Origin: Streptacidiphilus neutrinimicus | GTDB lineage: Bacteria; Actinomycetota; Actinomycetes; Streptomycetales; Streptomycetaceae | DNA: 32,135 nucleotides | Assembly: GCF_000787815.1 (NCBI RefSeq) | Contig: NZ_BBPO01000050.1 | Span: forward strand, 21,314 to 53,448 | Direction of reading: 5' to 3' | Shown: one piece after another, positions 23,313 through 31,429 of the stretch | Position numbering within the stretch: position 1 is the first letter of the stretch | How the letters are laid out: each line of letters opens with the position of its first letter | The notes under the pieces: generated by a model | Told to the model about the DNA's origin: nothing | Databases searched by the model: none | The model's input: only the letters and a program-made list of their open reading frames with translations | Translations under genes and position numbers: made by a program

Positions 23313-25016
23313 TCACCCGTAGACGGCCTGGACGTTGTCCTTGGGCGCCGGCCGGTGGTTCGCGGCCGGCCCCAGGGCGAAGGCGTTGAGCAGGTTCTCG
23401 GTGACCTTGGTGACGAAGCCGGCGGTGCGGGCGTTCATGCCGTGGTCGCCGCCGTCGTCGCGACCGCCGGCCATCAGGCCCTCGACCCAGCGCATGGTGC
23501 CCGAGGCGAACACCCCGGCGCCGCTGCGCGCGGTGTAGTAGGCCGTGTCGGAGTGGCTGTGGTCGCCGTTGCAGACCAGCGGCGAGTGGGCCAGGATCTC
23601 GATCGGCCGCGGCGTCGGCGCTCCCGGCGTGACCCGGTCGTACTCGACGCCGACGAGGTGGTGGAAGGAGTCGCCGGCACGGACGCCCGTGCCCTCGAAC
23701 AGCCAGTGGTCGGGGCTGTGCACGACGTAGGGCGCGTCGGTCGGGTAGCCCTCGTAGAAGACCCCCGTCATGGACGACTCAGGGTCGGCCGCGGGGCCGG
23801 AACGGAAGTCGGTCGTGGTCAGCGCGCGGTCCTGCAGGTAGGCGGGATCGTCGCGGTAGTCGGTCTTGTAGCAGACCACCGTCCGCCCGCCGTCCTCGAC
23901 GCGGATCCGCCGGAAGCAGGTGTTCGCGCCGAGGAAGGCGACGTTGGTGCCCGCGTCCCGGGCCCTGGTGACGGACTGTCGCTGCTGGGGCGTCCAGTAT
24001 TCGTCGTGCCCGAGGGAGAGCACGGCCGTCGCTCCGCCGAGGATCGACGGGTCGGTGTGGACGTCGATCCCGGTGGTGTAGGCCAGCGGCAGCCCGAGGC
24101 GTTCGGCCAGGACGACCAGGGCCCGCTCGTAGACGAGGAACTTCTGCGCGCCCTCGTCCGTGTAGGGCCGGTCGAACGAGACCTTGAGCGCCCGGCTCCC
24201 GTAGCTGCCGTCCACACCCTGGTAGAGGCTGGTGCCGCCCCAGGTGTTGTAGGCCTGCCAGGTCGCCGTGCCGTGCATGACCAGGATCCGCCCGTGGGCG
24301 TCCTGTGAACGCAGCACCAGCGGCACCCAGCGCTGACTGCCGTTCACGGCGTCGAGCCGCAGCAGATAGGCGCCCTCGGGCCAGCCCCGGGTGTCGAGCG
24401 TCAGCGACGGCTTCCAGCCCGCCTTGACGGTCCGGGTGGCGGGCTCGATGACGGGAGCGGCCTGCCGCTCGCCGGGCATCCGCGCCGACCGCCATACCAG
24501 GCGGGCCTGCTTGCCCGCGTACCAGCCGACGCGGTAGGCGGACACGGTGAACGCGGACGCGGTCGTCGACACGCTCAGGGCGACGGGCTCTCCTGGCAGG
24601 GCCGACGCCTTGTCGGTGTAGCCCTCGATGGCGTCGGGCGCGCCGAGTCTGGCGATCCGCCAGTCGGCTGCCCCGGGTCTGGCGTTCTCGGCGAGCGTGG
24701 CGGCGGACTGCACGCCCGTCGGCACGGGCCCCGCCGCGGACGGGGTGTGCCCTTTCCCGTGCACGGACCGGGCGGTCGTGTCGCCCGACCCGCAGCCGCT
24801 CAGGCCGGCCACGCCGACGACCGCCCCCGCGACCGCCGCAGCCCCCAGCACTCCGCGACGCGTCAGTCCGCGTCCCGCACGCGCGCCCGCGTCCGCCCCG
24901 GCGCCTGCCCCCGGGCGGGCGTCCGCCCCCGCGTCCGTGCCCGTCTCGGCGCCCTCGCCCGCGGTCGCGCCTATGCCCGTGGCGCCCCCTGTACCGGCCT
25001 CCGTGCCGTCTTCCAC
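23313..25016 (-). CDS. Tat-exported lipoprotein with N,N-dimethylformamidase beta-subunit-like domain
   Basis: 567 residues. A 50-residue Ala/Gly/Asp-rich leader precedes a twin-arginine signal (LTRRGVLG, R53-R54), a hydrophobic stretch and a lipobox LSGC with Cys75, so it should be folded, exported by Tat and lipid-anchored. The rest (about 130-560) resembles the C-terminal domain of the DMF amidohydrolase large subunit: VSAYRVGWYAGKQARLV, WQAYNTWGGTSLYQ, AVLSLGHDEYWTPQQR and VAFLGANTCFRRIR. Many actinobacteria have such proteins; the substrate is unknown, and I would not infer DMF breakdown. GTG at 25016 with AGGAGG 9 nt upstream. Possibly linked with the GT87-like gene upstream, which is 176 bp away. 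Confidence 0.82.
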   Translation of the reverse strand: MEDGTEAGTGGATGIGATAGEGAETGTDAGADARPGAGAGADAGARAGRGLTRRGVLGAAAVAGAVVGVAGLSGCGSGDTTARSVHGKGHTPSAAGPVPTGVQSAATLAENARPGAADWRIARLGAPDAIEGYTDKASALPGEPVALSVSTTASAFTVSAYRVGWYAGKQARLVWRSARMPGERQAAPVIEPATRTVKAGWKPSLTLDTRGWPEGAYLLRLDAVNGSQRWVPLVLRSQDAHGRILVMHGTATWQAYNTWGGTSLYQGVDGSYGSRALKVSFDRPYTDEGAQKFLVYERALVVLAERLGLPLAYTTGIDVHTDPSILGGATAVLSLGHDEYWTPQQRQSVTRARDAGTNVAFLGANTCFRRIRVEDGGRTVVCYKTDYRDDPAYLQDRALTTTDFRSGPAADPESSMTGVFYEGYPTDAPYVVHSPDHWLFEGTGVRAGDSFHHLVGVEYDRVTPGAPTPRPIEILAHSPLVCNGDHSHSDTAYYTARSGAGVFASGTMRWVEGLMAGGRDDGGDHGMNARTAGFVTKVTENLLNAFALGPAANHRPAPKDNVQAVYG

Positions 25017-25192
25017 CCGCCCCGCCCTCCTCTCAGCCGACGCTCAGCCTCGGGTCGTCATCGAACGACATTACGCGCCCCGGACGGCACGGCCACTCGA
25101 AGCGGTCGAGACGGAGAGGCGCCGGTGGAGGCTCCATCAGAGGAGGTGCGGGGGTGGTCCGATGGTTCCGCGACGGCGGAAGGGTGCTCCGA

Positions 25193-26779
25193 CTACGACC
25201 GGGCCGCGGCACTCGCCGCGTGATCGGCCTGGTCTTGGTCCGTCCGGTCCACCTGGGCGGACCGCTCGCCGCGGGGGGCGCCGTCGGTGCGGGAGACGCG
25301 GTCGGCTCGGTCGGTGCGCGTCCGCGCTGGGCGCAGCGCGCGATCGGGGTGCGCCGCCGCCCGCGCGTGGACCGCATCCCGGCTGGGAGCCGGGGCATCG
25401 GACTCGGCCGTGCCGGGTACCGAAGCGCGCCCGTGAACAGCCAGGCGGGACGCCACGCTGTGAACCTCCCCCGCATCGTCGGCCGGGTCCTCGTTGCTCG
25501 CCAGCAGGACCGGCACACTGTCCGGCCGACGCGTCCGCAGGGCCAGCCGCGGCCACAGCACGAGCAGCACCGGCAACTGGAGATAGCCGAACCGTCCGGC
25601 CGGGGCCAGCAGGAAGGCGAGCGCGACACCCAGCGCCAGCCGGTCGCACGCCACGCGCGCGTCGCGCGGCGGCCTGGCGACCAGCCAGGCGCAGACGGCC
25701 AGACCGCTCAGCCCGAACAGGACCAGCGAGGCCGTCCGCCCGTCGGGGCCCATCTGGGCGAGGATGTGGCCCGGGAGCGGGCTGCCCGCCGGCGTCCGGA
25801 CCTTCGACAGCCCCAGCGGGAAACGGACCACCTGTTCCAGCATGGCCTGCGGGAAGGCCAGCGCGAACGGCAGCACCAGCACGCCGCCGACCAGCCCCGT
25901 CCACAGCAGTCCGCGCAGCGCGGCCCTGCGCCCGCCCATCTGCAGGAGCAGCAGCAGCGCCACGGGAACCGCCGGCCACGCCGTCCACTTGAGGGCGCAG
26001 ACCAGGCCCAGCACCACCCCGGCGCGCGCGGCGTTCCCGCGCCCGGCGAGGGCCAGTGCCAGGATGCAGCCGCCGATCATCGGCAGGTCCACCCCGCTCA
26101 CCGCCGCGGGCAGCGCGACCAGCGGCGACGCGACCACCGCCGCAAACGGCACCGCGAGGGGGCCGCCGCGCAGGATCCGCCAGGCCAGGACGAGGCAGAG
26201 GAGGAACGCCAGCAGGAACCAGATGCGCGCGTCACCCAGGACGGCGGGGAGCACCAGGTGCGGGAAGCCGAACAACGTCATGCCCGGCAGATACGGCGTG
26301 TAGCCCGTCCAGTGGGCGGGGTGCGGCAGGTAGGGGCTGCCCGTGTGCACGAGCCGGGCTGCCGACTGCTGCACCACGAAGACCTCGGACTGTGCCTGCC
26401 CGAGCACCAGCAGCAGCACGAGCGGGATCACGATGCCGCCCAGCAGGGCGATCGCCACCGCCACCCGGATCGGCCGGGCCGCGTCGCCCGACCGTCCGCG
26501 CGGAAGCAGCGCGGCGACGAGCGCGGCCAGCAGGTAGCCGGCGCCCGCCGACCAACCCCAGGCACGCTGCGACGCGAGGTTCGAGATCAGCGGGAACCCG
26601 AAGGCCCACCCGGCGCAGACCACTGCGCCCAGCACCCACGGCGCGCGGCTGTATCCCCCCGCCGCGCCACTCCTCCGAAGCCCTGCACCGAACTGCCGCA
26701 CACGCTGACGCGGCAGCAGACGCGCGGCGGCTCGCCGTGTCTCCGCGGTCTCCCCGGAACGGGCATGAGTCGTCGTCAC
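25193..26779 (-). CDS. Integral membrane glycosyltransferase, GT87/DUF2029-like
   Basis: 528 residues with about ten hydrophobic segments between 45 and 425 (for example VAVAIALLGGIVIPLVLLLV, IWFLLAFLLCLVLAW). The loop SPYLPHPAHWTGYTPYLPGM and the ALKWTAWPAVPVALLL segment are typical of polyprenol-phosphate-mannose-dependent alpha-mannosyltransferase-like (GT87) proteins, suggesting a role in wall glycan or lipid-linked sugar synthesis; substrate unknown. The last about 100 residues are hydrophilic, rich in Arg, Asp and Ala, and probably disordered. The GTG at 26779 has no Shine-Dalgarno sequence but has TAATGT exactly 6 nt upstream. Confidence 0.7.
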   Translation of the reverse strand: MTTTHARSGETAETRRAAARLLPRQRVRQFGAGLRRSGAAGGYSRAPWVLGAVVCAGWAFGFPLISNLASQRAWGWSAGAGYLLAALVAALLPRGRSGDAARPIRVAVAIALLGGIVIPLVLLLVLGQAQSEVFVVQQSAARLVHTGSPYLPHPAHWTGYTPYLPGMTLFGFPHLVLPAVLGDARIWFLLAFLLCLVLAWRILRGGPLAVPFAAVVASPLVALPAAVSGVDLPMIGGCILALALAGRGNAARAGVVLGLVCALKWTAWPAVPVALLLLLQMGGRRAALRGLLWTGLVGGVLVLPFALAFPQAMLEQVVRFPLGLSKVRTPAGSPLPGHILAQMGPDGRTASLVLFGLSGLAVCAWLVARPPRDARVACDRLALGVALAFLLAPAGRFGYLQLPVLLVLWPRLALRTRRPDSVPVLLASNEDPADDAGEVHSVASRLAVHGRASVPGTAESDAPAPSRDAVHARAAAHPDRALRPARTRTDRADRVSRTDGAPRGERSAQVDRTDQDQADHAASAAARS

Positions 26780-26791
26780 GCTGCCACATTA
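26777..26791 (-). promoter_or_regulatory. Leaderless-type start of the GT87-like gene
   Basis: TAATGT (26791-26786), 6 nt, then GTG at 26779. No Shine-Dalgarno sequence; -35 weak. Confidence 0.4.
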
Positions 26792-26967
26792 GGAAGACCC
26801 GGCCCGGCCTGTCGTCACACCACAGGGTTGTTCACCCATCCTTCCCCGGTAGGGGGCCCACGCATGCGCGGGCACGCTGGGTGACGAGGCGGCCCGCCCG
26901 CGCACTACCGCAATCCGGGCGCCACCCGAACGGCGGATCACGTCCTCCTGCGCGTCACTCCCCCGTG

Positions 26968-27783
26968 TCACTCCCCGCCCGCGAGGCCGTGCTCGTAGGC
27001 GAACACGACCGCCTGGGTGCGGTCCCGCAGCTCCAGCTTGGCGAGGATGCGGCCGACGTGCGTCTTGATGGTCTGCTCCGACAGCACGAGCTCGTCGGCG
27101 ATCTCCGAGTTCGACAGCCCGCGGGCCACCTGCCGCAGCACGTCCAGCTCGCGCGCGGTCAGGCTCGCCACGGCCTCGGGCCGCAGGTTGCCGGCCCGGC
27201 GGCGGCGCGCCACGTCCGCGATGAGACGGCGCGTCACCGACGGCGCGAGCAGCGCCTGACCAGCCGCGATGACGCGGACGGCGTTGATGAGGTCGCGCGC
27301 CGGTGCGTCCTTGAGCAGAAAGCCGCTGGCCCCCCTCGCCAGCGCCTCGTACACGTACTCGTCGAGGTCGAAGGTGGTCAGGATGAGGACGCGCGGCCCC
27401 TGCTCGCCGCCCGCGTCCACGATGGCGCCCGTCGCCGTGAGCCCGTCCATGCCCGGCATCCGGACGTCCATGACGACCACGTCGGGCGTGAGCTCCCGGG
27501 CCAGCTGCACGGCCTTGACCCCGTCGCCGGCCTCGCCGACCAGCTCTATGTCGGGCGCGCTGGACAGCAGCGCGCCGAGCCCGTCGCGGACCATCTCCTG
27601 GTCGTCGACCAGGAGCACGCGAATCGTCTCCTGTGCGTCCCGCACGTCCCGCTGCACGCTCTGTCGCGCGTCCGGATGCACGTCCGTGTTCACACCCGCG
27701 CGCTCGTCCGGATGCGTGTACGGCGCGGGTTCCGCCATGCCCTGGGGCCGCGCCGTGTCCGCGGGCTCCGCCGCCTGTGTCAC
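26968..27783 (-). CDS. NarL-family response regulator of a two-component pair
   Basis: 271 residues. An unusual 53-residue polar N-terminal extension precedes a complete receiver: acidic pair D60-D61, phosphoacceptor D106 in [14 protein letters not shown], Thr136/137 and Lys158 in GFLLKD. The C-terminal LuxR-type HTH ([20 protein letters not shown] then [20 protein letters not shown]) binds DNA. The GTG at 27783 overlaps the kinase stop as GTGA and has AGGGGGAAGG in front of it, so it is coupled to the kinase gene. A later GTG (residue 31) lacks a binding site. Targets are unknown; the divergent chitinase is the nearest candidate. Confidence 0.92.
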   Translation of the reverse strand: MTQAAEPADTARPQGMAEPAPYTHPDERAGVNTDVHPDARQSVQRDVRDAQETIRVLLVDDQEMVRDGLGALLSSAPDIELVGEAGDGVKAVQLARELTPDVVVMDVRMPGMDGLTATGAIVDAGGEQGPRVLILTTFDLDEYVYEALARGASGFLLKDAPARDLINAVRVIAAGQALLAPSVTRRLIADVARRRRAGNLRPEAVASLTARELDVLRQVARGLSNSEIADELVLSEQTIKTHVGRILAKLELRDRTQAVVFAYEHGLAGGE

Positions 27784-29396
27784 CCTTCCCCCTGTCCGTT
27801 CGGGTGTCCGCCCGGTCGTTCACCGGCGCGCCCGTCCCGCTGTCCGTTCACGTGCCCGTCGCCCATCTCCACGTCGAGGTGACCGCCCAGCGCGTCGAGG
27901 CCGCCACCACCGGGGTGTCCGGCTCCGGTGAGGTCGACGACGGCCGGCCCGCCGTTTCCGTTCCTGACTCCGTCCCTGCCGGTCCCGTCCCTGCCGGACC
28001 CGCCCGAGCCGGTGCTGTCACCGCCGATGGCCTCGTCACCGACGCCGTCGGCGGTGACGTCCCTGAGGACGATGCCGTTCGTGCTCGATTCTCCACGGCC
28101 GTCGCGGGTCCGCACCCGCGGACCGTCCATCGGCAGCCACGCCGTCACCGCGAAGCCGCCGCCGCTGCGACGTCCGGCCCGCAGCGTCCCGCCGAGCAGC
28201 GCGGCGCGCTCACGCATGCCCGTCAGCCCGTGACCGCCGTTGCCGCCCGGCGGCAACGGCGCGCGACTGCCGCCCGGGCCGCCGTCGTCGATCACCTCGA
28301 TCCGGACGCCACCCGAGGAACGCTCCACTTCAATGGCGACGTGCGCGCCGGGCGCGTGGCGGCCGGCGTTACTCAGGGCCTCCTGGACGATCCGGTACAC
28401 GGACACGTCCACGACCGACGGGACCCCGTCCGGGCCGCCGGTCAGCGTCAGGTCCACCTGCATACCGGCCCCGCGCGCGGCCCGGACCATGTCCGGGATT
28501 CCGTCGATGCCGGGCTGCGGCGCGCGCTCCGCCCCCTCGTCCTCCTCGCGCAGCAGCCCGATGACGCGGCGCATCTCCGTCAGCGCGGTGGTGGACGCCT
28601 CCCGGATCGCCGTGAACGTGCGCCGGGTCTGGTCGGGCAGGCCCGGTTCCTTGTAGGGGGCCGCCTCGGCCTGGATGGCGATCATGGACATGTGGTGCGC
28701 GACGACGTCGTGCAGCTCACGGGCGATCCGGCTGCGCTCCTCCAGCACCGCCTGCCGGGCGAGCCCCGCACGGCGCTGCTGCTCGGCCTGCTCCAGGTGC
28801 CGCTCGGCCTCGAGCCGCGAGTGGATCGACTCCCCCAGCACGAGCACCAGCGTCACCGCGACGACCGCGACCCCCAGCACCACCGGCGGCAGATCGACCA
28901 GCAGCAGGGCCGGCAACAGCACGGCCCCGGCCGTGAGCAGGTCGACGCCGATGGCGATGTCCCGGCCGTAGCGCTGGGCCGTCACGAACACCAGGACCAC
29001 GAACGCGATGCAGGAGCTGACCGGCCACGGCCAGAACGGCGTCGGCGCGTGCCCGACCTCGGCGAAGGTCGCCAGCGTCAGTCCGAGCGCGCTGAGCCGC
29101 CACGCGGCCAGCGGCCGCGACACGACCAGCAGCAGCGGCAGCGCCTGCAGCGCCGCCAACGCCCAGGCCAGGCTGCTGGGCACGAGCTGCACCAGTTGCT
29201 GGTCCGCGCTGGCCGCGAGCACGAGCACCGCGACGAGCCCGGTCACGCCCAGGGCCAGCCGCGCCGTGCGCCCGAGCTGCGGCGCGAACGGCACATGCCG
29301 GTCCGGCGCCGCCCACGCGGCATCCCCGAGCAGCCGCGCGACGCGGCGACCCCGCCCCCACGCGCGGCTCACAGCGTTCCGCAGTGCGCTCCCCAT
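27780..29396 (-). CDS. NarL-type sensor histidine kinase
   Basis: 538 residues. Six or so hydrophobic segments at 45-190 form the membrane sensor ([42 protein letters not shown]). A short coiled coil (about 193-222) leads to the HisKA_3 dimerisation domain with the phosphorylated His229 in [17 protein letters not shown]. The HATPase domain has [10 protein letters not shown] (N box), DDGGPG, and [17 protein letters not shown] Gly/Asp/Arg-rich tail of about 110 residues follows the ATPase domain. The ATG at 29396 is preferred; an open frame upstream to 29570 covers the chitinase promoter. No Shine-Dalgarno sequence; TACGCT lies 9 nt upstream. Operon with the response regulator, divergent from the chitinase. 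Confidence 0.9.
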   Translation of the reverse strand: MGSALRNAVSRAWGRGRRVARLLGDAAWAAPDRHVPFAPQLGRTARLALGVTGLVAVLVLAASADQQLVQLVPSSLAWALAALQALPLLLVVSRPLAAWRLSALGLTLATFAEVGHAPTPFWPWPVSSCIAFVVLVFVTAQRYGRDIAIGVDLLTAGAVLLPALLLVDLPPVVLGVAVVAVTLVLVLGESIHSRLEAERHLEQAEQQRRAGLARQAVLEERSRIARELHDVVAHHMSMIAIQAEAAPYKEPGLPDQTRRTFTAIREASTTALTEMRRVIGLLREEDEGAERAPQPGIDGIPDMVRAARGAGMQVDLTLTGGPDGVPSVVDVSVYRIVQEALSNAGRHAPGAHVAIEVERSSGGVRIEVIDDGGPGGSRAPLPPGGNGGHGLTGMRERAALLGGTLRAGRRSGGGFAVTAWLPMDGPRVRTRDGRGESSTNGIVLRDVTADGVGDEAIGGDSTGSGGSGRDGTGRDGVRNGNGGPAVVDLTGAGHPGGGGLDALGGHLDVEMGDGHVNGQRDGRAGERPGGHPNGQGEG

Positions 29397-29569
29397 GACG
29401 GGGCCAGCGTAATCCGCTCCCAGGTCGCGGACATCCGGGGCACAGCCCGAGATCGCGGTCGAGCCCGGTTTTCCGGACTTTCGCACGTCCCCTCGCATCG
29501 TCCGCGCACACGCGTCCCGGCGGCCGGGACCGGGCCCCGGCGGCCCGCCCGGCGGGGGCCGTAGAGCCA

Positions 29570-29597
29570 TTGACCCTTCGGCTGACTGGCCTATACC
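29570..29597 (+). promoter_or_regulatory. Promoter of the chitinase gene
   Basis: TTGACC (29570-29575), 16 bp, TATACC (29592-29597): 5/6 and 4/6 matches to the housekeeping consensus. The start point is expected near 29604, giving a leader of about 130 nt. Confidence 0.6.
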
Positions 29598-29623
29598 TTC
29601 CCTCTCATTGGTCTATGCCAATG
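29585..29623 (+). promoter_or_regulatory. Pair of DasR-like operators (dre) at the chitinase promoter
   Basis: ACTGGCCTATACCT (29585-29598) overlaps the -10. CATTGGTCTATGCCAATG (29606-29623, outer 6 bp perfectly palindromic) covers the start region. Both resemble the DasR consensus ACTGGTCTAGACCAGT. Paired repeats of this kind are known at Streptomyces chitinase promoters, where the GntR-family repressor DasR is released by amino-sugar phosphates. Confidence 0.65.
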
Positions 29624-29736
29624 CTCCGCCGCTCCGTCTCGCCCTTCCCGCACGTTCCTTGCCGCGCCCTCTTTCAGGCGCTCCTTCTCTTTCACGCGCT
29701 CTTTCCTGCTTCGAGGCATCCCGTCGAGGAGAGTCC

Positions 29737-31086
29737 ATGCCAGCGAACCGTCGTGCCGCCGTTCGTTCCGCGGCCGTTCGTCGTGCCGCCGTCGCCGCGG
29801 CGACGGCGGCCTGCGCCGCCGCACTGATCGGCACCGCGCCCGCCCACGCCGCCACCCCCGCTTTCGGCGGCGGCGACGACCAGGGCAGCTCCCAGAAGCA
29901 GCTCATCGGCTACTTCACCCAGTGGGGCATCTACTCCGGCTCCTTCGAGAAGAACCTGATCAGCAGCGGGGAGATCAGCCACCTCACCGAACTGGACTAC
30001 GCGTTCAGCGACGTCTCGGCGGACGGCCTGTGCTCGAGCGGCGACAGCTGGGCCGACTACCAGCGCCCGTTCGCCGCCACCGAGTCCGTGAACGGGCAGG
30101 CGGACGCCCCGGGCCAGGCGCTGATGGGCAACTTCAACCAGCTGCGCGAGCTCAAGGCGCGCTATCCGCACCTGAAGATCGTGATGTCCATCGGCGGCTG
30201 GTCCTGGTCCGGCCAGTTCTCTCAGCTCGCCGCCACCGCGGCGTCTCGGCAGAAGTTCGTCGCCTCCTGCGTCGACCAGTACCTGAACGGCGACATCCCC
30301 GGCCTCCCGGCGGGCGCCGCGGCGGGCATCTTCGACGGCTTCGCCGTCGACTGGGAGTACCCGGGCCTGCCCGGCAACGGCAACCCCTACGGACCGCAGG
30401 ACACACCGAACTTCACCGCGCTCATGCAGGAGTTCCGCCACCAGCTCGACACTGCGGGCCGCGCGAACGGCGAGCGCTACCTGCTGACCGCCAACACCTC
30501 CGCCAGCCCCACCGCCGCCGCCAAGCTGCAACTGCCGCAACTCGCCAAGGTCGTGGACTGGTTCAACGTCATGACCTTCGACTACCACGGCAGCTGGGAG
30601 GCGACCGGCCCCACCGACTTCGCCTCTGCGCTCCACCAGGACCCGCGCGACCCGAACCCGGCGGACAACCAGTTCAGCATCGACCAGGCCGTGCGGTACT
30701 ACGAGCAGCACGGCGTGCGGCCCGACAAGATCGGCCTCGCCGTCCCCTACTACGCGCACACCTGGACGGGCGTCGCACCCGGCCCGCGCGGCGACGGGCT
30801 CTTCCAACCGGCCACGGCGGGCGGCGGCACGCCGGACTACAACCAGGTGGTCACCGCGCCGGGGCAGACGTACTGGGACCCGATCGCCAAGGAGCCCTAC
30901 AAGTACGACCAGGCGAGCGGCACCTTCTACACCTACGACAACCCGCTGTCCCTCTGGTACAAGGGCCAGTACATCCGGGAGCAGGGGCTGCGCGGCACCT
31001 TCGTCTGGTCGATGGACGGCGACACCGCCGACGGCAGCCTGACCGCCGCCCTCGGCGCCGCGCTCGGCACCGGGCAGCACGGCTGA
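29737..31086 (+). CDS. Secreted GH18 chitinase-like protein with altered catalytic motif
   Basis: 449 residues. A Sec signal peptide ends AHA-ATP (cleavage after about residue 38). The rest is a single GH18 TIM barrel without a carbohydrate-binding module. Motifs: the SxGG strand in IVMSIGGWSWS (149-159), the catalytic strand DGFAVDWE at 200-207 with the acid Glu207, MTFDYHGSWE from 279 (D282, Y283), and the closing GTFVWSMDGDT. The canonical DxxDxDxE reads D200-G-F-A203-V-D205-W-E207: the middle Asp is Ala. GH18 enzymes use that region to position the substrate N-acetyl group, so activity may be reduced or changed. ATG at 29737 with AGGAG 5 nt upstream. Likely DasR-controlled. Confidence 0.9.
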   Translation: MPANRRAAVRSAAVRRAAVAAATAACAAALIGTAPAHAATPAFGGGDDQGSSQKQLIGYFTQWGIYSGSFEKNLISSGEISHLTELDYAFSDVSADGLCSSGDSWADYQRPFAATESVNGQADAPGQALMGNFNQLRELKARYPHLKIVMSIGGWSWSGQFSQLAATAASRQKFVASCVDQYLNGDIPGLPAGAAAGIFDGFAVDWEYPGLPGNGNPYGPQDTPNFTALMQEFRHQLDTAGRANGERYLLTANTSASPTAAAKLQLPQLAKVVDWFNVMTFDYHGSWEATGPTDFASALHQDPRDPNPADNQFSIDQAVRYYEQHGVRPDKIGLAVPYYAHTWTGVAPGPRGDGLFQPATAGGGTPDYNQVVTAPGQTYWDPIAKEPYKYDQASGTFYTYDNPLSLWYKGQYIREQGLRGTFVWSMDGDTADGSLTAALGAALGTGQHG

Positions 31087-31122
31087 CATCGGCTCAACTC
31101 GGCACGTCGGCAGGCATCACGT

Positions 31123-31420
31123 TCATGCGCGGCGCGGATCGGCCTCGGGCTGTTCCGTGCCGCGCGGACACGAGTGCCGGATGCTGTATCCGAAGGAGAG
31201 GATCGCCGCGCCCGTCAGCCAGGCAGCGAAGAATCCGAAGGTCAGCGCGTGCAGGCCGAAGATGACATAGCCGCAGGCGGCGATCGACAGCGCCACGATG
31301 ATCGCCCGCCGCAGCTGCCGGTGCGGGTCGCGCACCTCCTCCCGGCCGTCGAGACGGCGTCCAGCCCGATGAAGGAGAAGCGGGTGCTGGACGCCGCCGT
31401 CCGGTGCTGCCGGTGCTGCG
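31123..31420 (-). pseudogene. Broken APC-family amino acid permease
   Basis: Two frames together read FSFIGLDAVSTAG and then EEVRDPHRQLRRAIIVALSI, the conserved middle region of APC-superfamily amino acid permeases. The frame changes at about 31341-31343, where GCCGGGAGGAGG looks like GCC GGG GAG GAG with one G missing. The sequence then passes directly into ALTFGFFAAWLTGAAILSFG and YSIRHS, which resembles the extreme C-terminus (last membrane segment, then ..RHS), so most of the second half is also deleted, and the N-terminal half is absent. A remnant of this size cannot transport. Confidence 0.6.
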
Positions 31421-31429
31421 CGTGGGGGC

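Noticed and set aside
24628-25992. 454-codon open frame on the plus strand
   Set aside because: Pro/Ala/Arg-rich low-complexity mirror of the lipoprotein and the GT87-like gene.
27633-29564. 643-codon open frame on the plus strand over the histidine kinase
   Set aside because: Antisense to a complete kinase; Arg/Pro/His-rich.
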